Origin: Asterias amurensis | Lineage: Eukaryota; Echinodermata; Asteroidea; Forcipulatida; Asteriidae | DNA length: 64,000 nt | Assembly (NCBI RefSeq): GCF_032118995.1 | Contig: NC_092663.1 | Location: 5,456,001-5,520,000 of the forward strand | Direction of reading: 5' to 3' | Part shown: piece after piece, positions 36,601 through 43,416 of the stretch | Layout: every line of letters starts with the position of its first letter | How positions within the stretch are numbered: the first letter of the stretch is position 1 | Notes under the pieces: generated by a model | What the model was told of the DNA's origin: nothing | Databases searched by the model: none | Seen by the model: the letters and a program-made list of their open reading frames with translations, nothing else | Translations under genes and position numbers: made by a program

Positions 36601-36728
36601 TATTCTCTGTATTCAAAAACACTATTTCAGTTGTTGACAATCTTTGTCATTGCTTTATCATACAGGGTGTAAATCCTCTATACAAGCCCTCTACGACAGA
36701 GTACAAAAATCCAGCCTATGCAAACTAA
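12578..36728 (+). CDS. Integrin beta subunit, 23 coding exons, complete
   Basis: The exons listed separately total 2487 bp: 828 residues plus stop, every junction GT-AG and in phase. Order: signal peptide (residues 1-28), PSI domain, hybrid domain, betaI domain, hybrid part 2, four I-EGF modules, beta-tail domain, one transmembrane helix (about 760-782) and a short cytoplasmic tail. The MIDAS/ADMIDAS motif DLSGSMRDD is complete (D156, S158, S160, D163, D164), as is the LIMBS glutamate in NIDSPE (E252). The tail keeps the [12 protein letters not shown] membrane-proximal segment and two NPxY motifs (NPLY 811-814, NPAY 823-826) that bind talin and kindlin in known integrins. Partners with an alpha subunit for cation-dependent adhesion to matrix or cells. 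The specificity-determining loop is unusually short. Which vertebrate beta it matches cannot be set by eye. Confidence 0.97.
12799..12959. repeat. Two adjacent hairpins in integrin intron 1
   Basis: 12799-12911 has outer arms GGGAGGGGTCCTGAACCGTT and its inverse, with an extra inverted copy of TGAACCGTTTCAGGGTCAGT inside. 12912-12959 is a near-perfect hairpin: CAATATCTGGGTGATTTTGA inverted as TCAAAATTACCCAGATATTG. Confidence 0.85.
12960..13130. repeat. MITE family A fragment
   Basis: Starts at the internal block GTGTGCTTTCAGATGCC and runs to CTCCATTGCTCGTTAAC. Abuts the preceding hairpin exactly, so that hairpin probably inserted into or recombined with this MITE. Confidence 0.65.
13429..14058. 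mobile_element. TIR element filled with a palindromic GATAAACACTGTTTATC satellite
   Basis: Ends are inverted: CGTTTATGGCAAGCCATATG then CCCAATAATTCG on the left; CGAATTATTGGGTATATGG then CTGCCATAAACG on the right. Between them (13458-14032) are dozens of 16-20-bp units of GATAAACACTGTTTATCG type, each nearly its own reverse complement, with variants in both orientations. A copy of the inner end (AGCCATATGCCCAATAATTC) also occurs internally at 13874. Lies in integrin intron 1; no coding capacity. Confidence 0.88.
14059..14943. other. Rest of integrin intron 1; possible LINE 3' tail
   Basis: No exon seen. 14380-14665 reads like the 3' UTR of a LINE: GTTAAGGCACAAAAGCCTCT, a long AT stretch, GAAATAAATGTGTGC and an (AATAC)-like tail. 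A fragment AATTCGAACCCACACTCTGA near 14757 resembles the inverted B-box region of the SINE at 52255. Confidence 0.35.
14944..15059 (+). CDS. Integrin beta exon 2 (PSI domain start)
   Basis: Residues 29-67, with the cysteine pattern [20 protein letters not shown] typical of PSI. Donor CAGCAG|GTTAGT; this very border is repeated downstream at a 50-bp period. Confidence 0.93.
15039..15335 (+). repeat. 50-bp minisatellite made from the exon 2/intron 2 border
   Basis: Units start near 15039 (exonic), 15114, 15164, 15215, 15265 and 15315. Each contains TGTGACTGGTGCGCACAACA followed by G|GT and TTAGTTGGTTACTTATTCAA. Unit 1 contains the last 21 exon bases and the authentic donor. The next four units keep a CAG|GT at the same place. 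Their period is 50-51 bp; the gap from unit 1 is 75. Confidence 0.9.
15720..15827 (+). CDS. Integrin beta exon 3 (rest of PSI)
   Basis: Residues 68-103, [18 protein letters not shown] then NKTC and an N-glycosylation motif NIT. Phase 0 at both ends; donor GAG|GTTCGT. Confidence 0.93.
15896..16617. mobile_element. TIR element, about 720 bp (AATAGACTGTGCAAGTCTCG ends)
   Basis: The left end AATAGACTGTGCAAGTCTCG and the right end GCGAGACTTGCACAGTCTAT are inverted. The interior has no convincing ORF. CCAAGCCCAAC occurs just outside both ends (15870 and 16619), perhaps a remnant of a flanking duplication. A one-ended fragment is at about 12350-12385. Confidence 0.75.
16933..17086. repeat. Short TIR element (ATAGACCTTTTCGCAAATA ends)
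   Basis: Left ATAGACCTTTTCGCAAATAT, right ATTTGCGATAAGGTCTAT. The interior also has GGTGCATTGTGG and its inverse CCACAATGCACC. MITE-like. Confidence 0.8.
17778..17970. repeat. Short TIR element (AAGCCCGGTTCATACTTCC family), copy 1
   Basis: Left AAGCCCGGTTCATACTTTCT, right AGGAAGTATGAACCGAGCTT; the interior contains TGTGACGTCAACATTCGTAT. Copy 2 at 54551-54724 shares ends and the GACGTCA block. Confidence 0.82.
18058..18230. repeat. Tandem repeat of GTGAGGGCGCTGTTT-type units
   Basis: Units alternate GCCTGAGTGGGGGCGCTGTT and GGCATCAGTGAGGGCGCTGT, about 24 bp each, six to eight copies with decay at the 3' end. Confidence 0.85.
18633..18783. repeat. Palindromic element with GGTGCGTTCGTTCAGCT ends
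   Basis: The left arm (through CCTGGGTCGACCCCGGTGTG) is inverted as the right arm (CACACACCGGGGTCGACCCA), around a short centre near 18705. About 65-bp arms; foldback or MITE. Confidence 0.85.
18996..19080 (+). CDS. Integrin beta exon 4 (hybrid domain, N-part)
   Basis: Residues 104-131, ending QKIRLKLRP, the familiar strand before the betaI domain. Acceptor TTTTGTAG, donor CCTG|GTATGT. Confidence 0.92.
19083..20466. mobile_element. TIR element filled with a CCCAACTATAGTTGGGAC-type palindromic array
   Basis: Long inverted ends: left TTAATGTTCCGTCCCAACTT, right AAGTTGGGGCGGAACATTAA; homology extends about 100 bp inward. The core is four copies of a 148-149-bp unit, with the TTTTATAATA landmark at 19501, 19649, 19798 and 19946. 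Each copy holds several CCCAACTNTAGTTGGGA palindromes and GGGACCCCCAGTCCC. It begins three bases after the exon 4 donor. No ORF of its own. Confidence 0.88.
20467..21055. other. Integrin intron 4 remainder
   Basis: AT-rich intronic DNA. No exon, RNA gene or clear repeat unit recognised. Confidence 0.5.
21056..21510. repeat. MITE family A interrupted by a LINE-like 3' tail
   Basis: The MITE reads TCGTCAAAGTTGCGAGATAA and resumes at AAACACCCTTGTCAC. Between them (about 21095-21270) sits a 170-bp AT-rich piece ending in AAATAAACCAATTTTGAATTG and a pentamer run (AATTG)n, a typical non-LTR element end. This is a nested insertion. Confidence 0.7.
21552..21683 (+). CDS. Integrin beta exon 5 (betaI MIDAS)
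   Basis: Residues 132-175: [20 protein letters not shown]. All MIDAS/ADMIDAS side chains are present. Acceptor CCTTACAG, donor ATAG|GTACGC. Confidence 0.97.
21911..22007 (+). CDS. Integrin beta exon 6
   Basis: Residues 176-207: [16 protein letters not shown] then FTNTTP, a near-invariant betaI segment. Donor AG|GTAAGT, phase 2. Confidence 0.96.
22095..22376. repeat. Tandem repeat, about 55-65-bp unit (CCGTATTTCATCTGGCC)
   Basis: About five imperfect copies of TTTCCGGCGCTCCGTATTTC plus ATCTGGCCGGAGAAAATATA, directly downstream of exon 6 in intron 6. Confidence 0.85.
22377..23525. other. Integrin intron 6 remainder
   Basis: Contains open stretches (22837-23253 can be read for 138 codons from a TTG), but no family is recognised. 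GAGAGCGCCCTC/GAAAGCGCCCTCTGTTG pieces suggest repeat DNA. G-runs at 23280 and 23360. Confidence 0.4.
23526..23610 (+). CDS. Integrin beta exon 7 (specificity-determining loop)
   Basis: Residues 208-236: [20 protein letters not shown]. The disulphide-bounded loop has only Pro-Gly between its cysteines (C213, C216). Acceptor TTCTTAG, donor TCG|GTAGGA. Confidence 0.94.
24044..24130 (+). CDS. Integrin beta exon 8 (LIMBS)
   Basis: Residues 237-265: [20 protein letters not shown]. The glutamate of SPE is the expected cation ligand. Confidence 0.96.
24175..24352. repeat. MITE family A, half copy
   Basis: Blocks CATCTGAAAGCACACAACTT, TTTGACGACCAATTGAATTC and GTTTGTTACTTTATGCATAT then CATGTCCAGTGCCTT; one end only. 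Confidence 0.65.
24498..24581 (+). CDS. Integrin beta exon 9
   Basis: Residues 266-293: [15 protein letters not shown] then HIAGDGK, matching the conserved T/SDxxxHxAGDGK segment of betaI. Confidence 0.96.
24747..24827 (+). CDS. Integrin beta exon 10
   Basis: Residues 294-320: [16 protein letters not shown] and following. The next intron (5.6 kb) holds the 2A-containing LINE. Confidence 0.95.
25110..25312 (+). promoter_or_regulatory. Tandem 43-bp monomers, each with a CRE-like TGACGTCA
   Basis: Unit: GTCTAGCGTTATTCATAAGC then CTCGGCAATGCGTGACGTCAGAT. The palindrome TGACGTCA, the consensus cAMP-response element, falls at 25141, 25186, 25229 and 25272. The last three lie between the upstream target duplication and the LINE start codon; the first is in flanking DNA. 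This could be a monomer-type LINE promoter. It could instead have arisen by repeated template switching on the target during insertion, because the target itself holds one monomer. Confidence 0.6.
25143..25176. repeat. Target-site duplication, 5' copy
   Basis: 34 bp, from ACGTCAGATGTCTATGCTAA to ...TACTCTC, identical to 29890-29923 on the other side of the LINE. Confidence 0.85.
25313..25894 (+). pseudogene. LINE 5' ORF: hydrophobic leader, 2A-like peptide, start of PHD finger
   Basis: 193 codons from ATG at 25313. Residues about 13-32 ([20 protein letters not shown]) look like a signal or anchor segment. Residues 164-171 (bases 25802-25825) are DIESNPGP, fitting the D(V/I)ExNPGP consensus of 2A ribosome-skipping sequences, which are documented in CR1-like elements of sea urchin and other animals. 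Directly after come CGSC and KC, the first ligands of a PHD-like finger. The remaining ligands (FWHQKC, WFCPHC) follow in another frame from about 25890, so the break falls inside the finger. Role in the element: probably an ORF1-type leader separated from the polyprotein by skipping (inference). Confidence 0.8.
25895..27036 (+). pseudogene. LINE: PHD finger end and APE-type endonuclease
   Basis: The frame starting near 25926 gives the end of the finger, then [22 protein letters not shown] (catalytic Glu) and GLVYRPPNS. After a frame change around 26450-26510, the next frame gives [10 protein letters not shown] and [11 protein letters not shown] (catalytic Asp/His motifs). All main endonuclease motifs can be seen but not in one frame. 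The enzyme nicks target DNA for target-primed reverse transcription in intact relatives. Confidence 0.88.
27132..28974 (+). pseudogene. LINE reverse transcriptase, frame-broken
   Basis: Three overlapping frames: 27132-27947 ([36 protein letters not shown]), 27767-28348 ([45 protein letters not shown]) and 28345-28974 ([18 protein letters not shown], thumb region, [14 protein letters not shown]). Catalytic Asp residues are retained. The frame shifts show that the copy is dead. Confidence 0.9.
28975..29870 (+). repeat. LINE 3' UTR, simple-sequence rich
   Basis: Strings of TTTA, TTGA, TTCC and TATC microsatellite units at 29000-29400, then unique AT-rich DNA to the tail. Typical expandable 3' UTR; alignment here would be unreliable. 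Confidence 0.7.
29871..29923. repeat. LINE (AAT)n tail and 3' target-site duplication
   Basis: CCGAATAAATAATAATAATA tail, then the 34-bp copy of 25143-25176 at 29890-29923. Confidence 0.85.
29992..30372. mobile_element. Full-length palindromic element family C, copy 1
   Basis: Starts TTAAAGGAGCACGTTGCCTT and ends AAGGCAACGTGTTCCTTTAA. The two halves are inverse copies over almost the whole length (arms about 190 bp), meeting at GGGAGTCAAATTT|TTGACTCCC near 30176. Copy 2: 47176-47565. Non-coding foldback MITE. Confidence 0.9.
30476..30571 (+). CDS. Integrin beta exon 11
   Basis: Residues 321-352: [20 protein letters not shown] then FAVT, the DYPS/NxxPIFAVT block of betaI. Confidence 0.96.
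30625..30885. repeat. MITE family A, partial
   Basis: TTGGACATTATCG edge, CAATGGAGAGCTGTT, GGCTCTCTCTGAAATAACAT and TTTTATTAGGCATCTGAAAA blocks; truncated before the right TIR. Confidence 0.65.
30971..31060 (+). CDS. Integrin beta exon 12 (betaI C-terminus)
   Basis: Residues 353-382: [20 protein letters not shown] and following. Phase 0 at both ends. Confidence 0.95.
31234..31421 (+). CDS. Integrin beta exon 13 (hybrid domain, C-part)
   Basis: Residues 383-444, with [20 protein letters not shown], a conserved cysteine pair and an NET glycosylation site. Donor AAAG|GTAAAC, phase 2. Confidence 0.95.
31513..31597 (+). CDS. Integrin beta exon 14
   Basis: Residues 445-473: [20 protein letters not shown] then SCDC, entering the first I-EGF module. 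Confidence 0.94.
31866..32215 (+). mobile_element. tRNA-derived SINE with an L2-like tail
   Basis: The 5' part resembles a tRNA: GGCTTGTGCGTAAAGCGC (A-box-like) and GGTTCGATTCC (consensus B box, near 31930). The centre contains ACTATCCGGTTTTCCTCCC, a stretch I recall from marine-invertebrate SINEs. The 3' end GATGATTAGCCCTCC and (ATT)n resembles L2 tails, suggesting mobilisation by an L2-type LINE. Not a functional tRNA gene. Confidence 0.75.
32254..32414 (+). CDS. Integrin beta exon 15 (I-EGF 1)
   Basis: Residues 474-526, cysteine spacing [20 protein letters not shown] then GKLCEC, as in integrin EGF repeats. Donor AGC|GTAAGT. Confidence 0.94.
32475..32600. repeat. Inverted repeat in integrin intron 15
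   Basis: CCTGGAGCAAGTTCGAGTGA and CCATTGGTTGATTTTG are inverted as CAAAATCAACCAATGG and TCAAACTTGCTCCTGG around GTACCCAGGAGGTAAC. Followed by a fragment (AGTCTGCTGCCACCTAGCGT) of the 1340 family. Confidence 0.8.
32710..32785 (+). CDS. Integrin beta exon 16 (I-EGF 2)
   Basis: Residues 527-552: [17 protein letters not shown]. Confidence 0.93.
33076..33157 (+). CDS. Integrin beta exon 17 (I-EGF 2/3)
   Basis: Residues 553-579: [20 protein letters not shown] then CG; the CECDNFxC block is diagnostic of integrin beta. Confidence 0.95.
33272..33658. repeat. MITE family A, well-preserved copy
   Basis: AAAGGCAGTGAACACTATTG to CAATAGTGTCCACTGCCTTT, about 385 bp, very similar to 4690-5077 and in the same orientation; in integrin intron 17. 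Confidence 0.9.
33724..33851 (+). CDS. Integrin beta exon 18 (I-EGF 3)
   Basis: Residues 580-622: [20 protein letters not shown] then SGDACDCS. Confidence 0.94.
34304..34396 (+). CDS. Integrin beta exon 19 (I-EGF 4)
   Basis: Residues 623-653: [18 protein letters not shown] and CEICK. Confidence 0.94.
34875..35004 (+). CDS. Integrin beta exon 20 (beta-tail domain start)
   Basis: Residues 654-696: [20 protein letters not shown] and ECDKCK, the cysteine-rich link to the beta-tail domain. Confidence 0.92.
35411..35533 (+). CDS. Integrin beta exon 21 (beta-tail domain)
   Basis: Residues 697-737: [20 protein letters not shown] then LVHL, matching the C..xFxY...ng...v.v pattern of the domain. Confidence 0.92.
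35984..36195 (+). CDS. Integrin beta exon 22 (transmembrane helix and membrane-proximal tail)
   Basis: Residues 738-808: helix starting [20 protein letters not shown], then [13 protein letters not shown] and AVWDE. The aspartate of DRRE is the usual partner of the alpha-subunit arginine. Confidence 0.97.
36666..36728 (+). CDS. Integrin beta exon 23 (NPxY tail and stop)
   Basis: Residues 809-828: [20 protein letters not shown], then TAA. Both NPxY motifs are present. Confidence 0.97.
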   Translation, partial: GVNPLYKPSTTEYKNPAYAN

Positions 36729-39290
36729 TGGAAGACCATATTAAGGGCGGTCCCAGCGCAGATAGGCTGATGGAATATAGAGGCCTACACTATACCGTAC
36801 CTTCCTGGACACTTTGGAACGCTTGGTGGCAGCAAACACCGAGCACACATTGCAGTGTGCACCACAGACATAAAGCTTTACTTACACGGACCCCACTGTT
36901 GCGATTGGGGGTAAAAAATTGCAGATTTGAGAGCCCAAGAAAAAGAAGTACAGTGTAAAAATGTTGCCCATTTAGTTTAGGAAATTTTTTGGTGACAAAA
37001 TGAGGCCCTGAAATAAATGGTTTAATTTGCCGAGAGATGTAGAGACCATACTTTTCAAGGTTTCATGTTTCAACGTTTGGAAAACAATTACTTTGGTGTG
37101 TATGTGTAGGGGTGTGTTTATTTGGAGGGAAAAACTTTATAGGGACCCTGCGACATTGAGCAGAGGATACAAGAGTTACAATACATTCATAATACACCCT
37201 TTACTGTACAAAGTTTGAGATATAGGGCCTATAAGTATTTTTTGTTTATTTCTTTTAAAATTTTAGCGTTTGCCATGGATGCAACCTAATTTAAAAAGGC
37301 AAGGAACCGAACTGGTATAAATGTTTTAAGGCACTCAAAAATTAAAAAAAAATTAACAATGGAAGTTATGCAATTACTAGATTGTTTTTGCGAATTCATC
37401 ACAACTTGGGGTTCTGTGCTCCAATTTTTGAGGATATCGATCAAGCTTTAAAGTTGGTCCCACTAAATTGCAAATAATAGTGTTACTCTCTCTGTCTTTA
37501 AACAGCTGTATGAACTTTGGTTGTCGGATCAACTGCTCGCATTCAATATTATTGTTGTAAATCTATATTTTATCCAGCAAAGGTTTTTTTTGTAAAGATA
37601 AAACAATAGTTGTTATTTACAGTGTTTTTACCTGATCTACGTCACAATGTCTGATCGCTTATTGTTTGGGTATTAAAACCAAAATATGACCCTTGCCCGT
37701 ATCCGGTTGAGGTCAGTTTTGAACTATGTTAAGATTTGTTTTAATCAAAGTGGCTTATACGCCATTAATTTTGAGTGACAATGAAGCCTTTTCCAAACTT
37801 CGGTTTCGGCTTCAGCTCTCTAGCTTAGGCTTCGCTTTGCGAGATATTAAACAAGCAAGGCATGGGCTTTGCAGGGCCGTAAGCATCTACCATAGAGCTC
37901 TATGCATCTACAATGCTAGTATACTCAGATTGCCTTTGGCTGAAAATAAATTGAACTGAAGCTTGAGTAATTTTTGATTTGCGTCTGTATTAAAATTATT
38001 ATCAAAGTTGTGTACTTTAATATCAGCAACTCAGGCTTTTACAAAAAAAAAAATGTTTTTGACAAAAGAATACTGTTACGTTTATTCTAAATAATGTAAT
38101 TGTCGCAATAGTTCTGAGATTCTTGTACTCGGTGTTGCGCTGCATCACATCAACACTCTTGTGTGCCCCAGTTGCTGCAATAGGTTACGCATAAACTTCA
38201 GGGGTGCTCACACTTACACAGGTGAAAAAAATGAACTACACACAGGTCAAATTAATCATTACTTAAATTGCTTTTTAGCAGTGTTTTCTCCCTCAAATAG
38301 CATTATTTCGAAGACAATATTTTGGGGGGGGGGGGGCATCGGGGCACCCCTAGAGGTATCCCTAGCCCCTCCCTCCCTGTGATGTGAAGGATGAGAGCTT
38401 AGAGAGGGCGCGCGCGATAGAAAACAAAATAAATATTGAAAGTAACTGGTACTCGACTGATGAAACCGTGAATAATAACACATTGCTGCGGTTGGTTACC
38501 ATTTTGCTCAAATGGTGGCGCCCTTTCATCTGGTTAAAAAAATCGACGATTAATTTTTGTAGTCATGCTGAAATGAACTTGTACAACGCAATCGCAAAGT
38601 TTGTTGTTTGTCTATTTTCAGCTATTTTGTATTTGTATTCTTCTTCGAGAATGTGATTTTCCATCTTTTATGCTGAGTTTATGAGTATTTCTCTGTGGTT
38701 GAACAACAGTAATGATTCGAATTTTGAAAAATTAGAGTCAGCCACCGGACGGCAACTTGCCACAATTTTTGTTCGTGAAATCTCCTGCCCGCGCCTTCTG
38801 TATGGTCGGACGGCGGTCACCGTCATGGACATGATGGATGTGTTGTTTGGTAAGGTTATTTTTACGTTTCGCTGATGATAAACTAACCAACTATATCTAA
38901 GTAGAAGCATACAAATACAGTGTGGAAATCCACAGTTATAACTAAGTCTGTTTTATTATTTTGTCATTCTAATAATACTTAATAAATAATAGGAAACAAA
39001 AGTAAAGCTTTTTTGAAACAGAAAGAGGATACATTTACATGATCATAGGCCTAATAGTAATAATACATGTATTTCCTGACTTGTTGTCTGCTTGTTCGTT
39101 GGGCATGTTGGTTGTGGTAATTTACCTTGGGTTGGGGTATGCAGTGCACACAAAATTGTCATATTTTTACCTGATTTACGAAACTGAAACTTTGTTCATT
39201 AATTCTTCTTCATCATGTTCTGCCTAGCCCAGTTACAAATATCAAGTTTTTTTTCTTGTAAAAAAAAAAAAATTCTAAGCGTGCAGCAAA
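36729..39290 (+). other. Integrin 3' UTR and intergenic DNA
   Basis: Potential AATAAA signals near 37012 and 37945 could end the integrin transcript. A G run lies at 38323-38336 and a GC-rich patch with short ORFs at 38390-38880. No recognised gene. A fragment CGCTTGGTGGCAGCAAACACC at 36818 belongs to the 1340 TIR family. Confidence 0.45.
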
Positions 39291-39459
39291 ATCGTCTGCC
39301 GCCGTCTTGCTTTTTCACAGTGCTTCCTGTACATGTGCGGACAGCAGAGGGCGCTTTCCTGCGCACGTATATTTGTTTTCTTGGGACGGTTAGCATGCGC
39401 AAATTTATGGTAACAATTTGCCTCATTTGTCCTAGGAAAAAAAAACGCTTCCGGCTCAT

Positions 39460-39757
39460 GAAGTCTTAGCACAAGACGTCAATGCTCGGTATCGCATAGT
39501 TCTGCGCTTTGTGTAAATTGCTCACCGACTATTATCCATCTGCTTAGTGTTTGGTTAACGCCGGTTGACAGCGATTTGGCTGCAAACAGTAGGCCGCCAG
39601 TGATCCGTGCAAGAAAGTGTTTACACGGAAGTTAGTGCACGACGTGGGATCGGAACACGCTAATTTCAATATTCTTTCCACAAAATATTAACACCAAAGG
39701 AGGAAATTCAACATTTTTAAATAATGCGATCTTTAAGTTCCAACTACAAGGAACATG
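39460..39757 (+). promoter_or_regulatory. SCAP: Putative SCAP promoter and 5' UTR exon
   Basis: A more balanced-composition stretch free of repeats lies upstream of SCAP and ends with a good donor, GAACAT|GTGAGTATA (donor at 39758). The first SCAP coding exon begins with an acceptor, so at least one upstream non-coding exon must exist, and this is the best candidate I can see. Another is around 38780-38850 with donor TTTG|GTAAGG. Not supported by homology. Confidence 0.3.
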
Positions 39758-39902
39758 TGAGTATAAGTTCAGACTCCCGAGTAAGGTAGAAATATTTTTA
39801 GCAGATTTTTGAAAAATTTTCGCAATGGTACGAGACCTTTATACCCTGGACTCCGTCGCGTTGCCTGCACTGGAGGAGTCCAACCTGGGCTATGTTCTGC
39901 CC

Positions 39903-40995
39903 TACTTCTACTAGAAACTATAAGGCTCCCATATAGGGGTCTCATATTTAGGGCCTTTTTAACGCTATACGTTTTTCAAATCAGTGTTGATGGGTGAAAG
40001 TTTTGCGACCGTTAGCCAGCCAGAACTGAAGTTTCCTGTGTACTGTACTCCTAAAGCATTCCCAATCCTACTCAATATACATTCATAATGCTTGTATTTC
40101 CCTTTTGTTGAGTTATGTTCAATAATTTCTTCAAAAAAGGCAATTTTCTACTCGGTTCTTACTATTGCTGTCCGTTGCTTCGTTGTCGCGGCACACGTTC
40201 TGTCACGTCGGGGTCACACCCGTGACCTCTCACAATATGTTCAACGCTTTAGTATGGGTCACCAGCGTTGTGCTCGCTGGTATCAGTCGATGACCTCACA
40301 TCGCATGACCACGGATCGGTGCGCATGACAACCCAACGAGGTGGGACAAACCATTCTGTGGAGTGGGTGTTACAAGGCTACTACAACACAACGCGTTGGA
40401 CAGTTGTCAAATATAATTCATAGTTTCACCACACGTGGCTGTGCCGTTCGAGAAGAGCGCACGCATACGTACACACATAACAGTGCATTATATTTGACAC
40501 CTGTCCAACGCGTTGTGTTGTAGCCTTCTAACACCCCTTCCACAAAATGGTTTGTCCTACCTCGTTGGGTTGTCATGTGCACCGATCGGTGGTCATGCCG
40601 TGAGGTCATCGACTGATACCAGCGAGCACAGCGCTGGTGACCCACTACTAAAGCGCTGAACATATTGTGAGAGGTCATGGGTGTGACCCCGACATGACAG
40701 AATGTGTGCCGCGACAACGAAGCAACGGACAGCAATAGTAAGTACCGAGTAGAAAATTGCCTGTTTTGAAGAAATTATTGAACGTAACTCAACATGTATG
40801 TATATTGAGTAGGATTGGGAATGCTTTAGGTGTACAGTACACATGAAACTTTAGTTCTGGCTGGCTAACGGTCGCAAAACTTTCACCCATCAACGCTGAT
40901 TTGAAAAACGTATAGCGTTAAAAAAGCCCTAAATATGAGACCCCTATAAGGCTCACAAAGTCACAGGGGAGCCTTATAGTTTCTAGAAGTAGTTC
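39903..40995. mobile_element. 1.1-kb foldback element with about 0.5-kb inverted arms
   Basis: The left arm (39903-40435), starting CTACTTCTACTAGAAACTAT, is repeated inverted as the right arm (40480-40995), ending ATAGTTTCTAGAAGTAG. Shared blocks include GCAACGAAGCAACGGACAGC, CGATCCGTGG/CCGATCGGTGG and CCAACGCGTTGTGTTGTAG. The loop is about 45 bp. The right arm has a roughly 20-bp insertion near its end (CTCACAAAGTCACAGG). No transposase. Confidence 0.9.
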
Positions 40996-41287
40996 TGCCC
41001 TAACTTGCAAATCACAATGCTATTGCTACTCTCCATGATTGATGTACAGTCATATGTATTGGACTGTGGTGTTGTTAAAATTAAATGTTAATTATTAATA
41101 TTGCTCGTTTTATTTTGCTCGTGAGTCGTACCCAGTCATTCACCGTCACTCATACAGCCACAGCTCAGCCAACCTAAACGCTAAGTTTTCAAACAAGTAA
41201 TACTAACTGCTTTTTGATTGCATATTTCTCCCACAACAAACATCCCATAGATTTGACAGTAATTACCAAAATAGGTGTCCAACACCT

Positions 41288-41680
41288 TTAAATACACTGG
41301 ACATGTTTGGTAATGGCCATAGACCTTGGTGTTAATGTAGGCCTATCAGTATCTCAACATGCATAAAATATCAAACCTGTAAAAATTTCAACTCAATTGG
41401 TCGTCAAAGTTTCGAAAGAATAATGGAAGAAAAAACACCCTTGTCGCACAAGTTTTCAGATGCTTGAATTTGAGACCTCAGTTGAGGTTTCAGATTAAAT
41501 TCAAGTATTTTAGTGAGAAATTACTTCTTTCTCAAAAACGCAGTTACTTCAGAGGGAGCCGTTTCTCACAATGTATACTATCAACAGCTATCCTTTGCTC
41601 GTCACCAAGTAACTTAGTAAGTTTTTACGCTAACAAATATTTTGATTAACTACCAATAGTGTCCAGTGCCTATAAAGACC
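41288..41680. repeat. MITE family A copy
   Basis: ACTGGACATGTTTGGTAATG to CAATAGTGTCCAGTGCCTAT, with GAGGGAGCCGTTTCTCACAA inside. Confidence 0.8.
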
Positions 41681-42029
41681 CTAACATCGGATATTAGATT
41701 TCATGCAGACTGTATGAATCTAATATAGATCTCATACATGTAGATGAGAAGTTCGTCAGATATTAAAAGTCACTAGGCTGGCATGTAAACCAAACATGAA
41801 GTTGGATACAATGACCACCCACCACTGAAGAACCCCACAACAATAATTGATAACATTGATTTGTGATGATGAAAGGTTGATGTTCACATTGTATACACAG
41901 TCTAATGTCAGAGGGAGCTGTCATTATCATTATCTGTTTATTGACATTATGTCTGCGTCAGTTTTCACATAAAAGTATTGTTCAAGTATGCAGCAAGGTG
42001 TACATTTACAGTATAAATAAAATTATAAA

Positions 42030-42200
42030 CATGGCAGCACTGATACTTCACGGAGGCAACGAAGGTGATTGCCTCCATGCCCCTGGTCATTATTGCCACG
42101 GTGCCCTTTAAATGCCTGAACGGTAGAAATTTACAATTTCCTCATAGTGTGTCCTTTATCAAAGAGAAAATGCCTCCTTGTCCCTTCAAAAATCGGGGAA
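42030..42200. repeat. Dispersed repeat, copy 1 (TTCACGGAGGCAACGAAGG)
   Basis: TGATACTTCACGGAGGCAAC, GCCCCTGGTCATT, AATTTACAATTTCCTCATAG and ATGCCTCCTTGTCCCTT reappear inverted at 55975-56135. Possibly an unclassified SINE or old element. Confidence 0.6.
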
Positions 42201-43416
42201 GTATCCATTAATTTTTGTTTTATCCATGTAGTATGTGTACCATGCACACCACTGTGTGTTACATTGTAACATTGTATACCCAGTATTTTCCCGAGATCTG
42301 TGAAAAAAATCAGTAGGATATTACTTGGGTGGGATTCGTACACAAAAGCTATTGCAATTTGACTCAGTGTCTTATCAACACTAGAACACTGAGATTACCT
42401 GTTTGCTATGATGCAGTTTGAATTATTTGTTTCCTTTGATGGAAAGTTTTTAATGCAAAATATTTTGAGATTTGTTTCTACACTACAATGATTTGTTTTA
42501 AAGATTAAAAAAAAAGCAATGAAAATTTCTTCCACAAGACATTATATTAAGTTACATATCTCATTTCTTTCACTTATCATTATGTGCAAACATAGAGCAA
42601 GGTCTGATCCTTGGATGGTGTGTTTAATCAAACTGGTATCATTAGCTGTGTATCAAACCCACTACATTTGCCAAAATTCTAGAGCTGTCGATATTTCAGT
42701 AAAAGGTAACTTTCGCACCCCAGAGTTTTATCTGGTATGATCATTGCATAATCTATACATTGATGGTTTCCACATTAGGCACATGTACACCTACATTATA
42801 TTAAGAACCCTCCGTGCTATGGATGTTACTCCATATAATGACAGTACAATTTGTACCCTGATACTTGTTTGATATAGTACAGGTACGCATCCCTACTGAT
42901 AACAAGATCAAAATTACAGACACTGTGTATTCACCTGTATTAATCAGCCCCTTGTTCTGTGTGTGTTATCTCACCATTGTTATTCATGGCCAATGTCCTT
43001 AATGCTATGGTGCAATCTTCTATAATACTCAACCATTGCCCAATATCTATAAGTCTTTCACAGTCAGCAGGGGTCCAATCGCTCGGTACCTGTACCCGTT
43101 TATTCGGTTGTGGAGCTTTACTAGTTTTATTGTGTCTGGAAAAAAACTTCATACTGTTGGATCAAGAACTCGCTGGAATTTTGTTGAGCAATGGTTGAGC
43201 TATGGATGAATCTGCGGTTAGCCAGCATTAAGCTGAAAAACAAATATTCAGCAAGGTACAAGTATATTAATTTTGGTTTTTACCCATACACCGATGTGTG
43301 TTAGCACTGTATACTCAGTAACATCTCTTAAAAGGTACAACTACATGTACGTGGTTCTTTTTCATTTTTTTTTTTTAATTGCAAGATTTGAAGAAATGAT
43401 GGAAACTGCCAATTAG
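42201..43416. other. Intergenic, nothing recognised apart from one dispersed motif
   Basis: AT-rich DNA. The CACCGATGTGTGTTAGCACT motif (also at 2533) lies at about 43291-43310. Confidence 0.45.
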
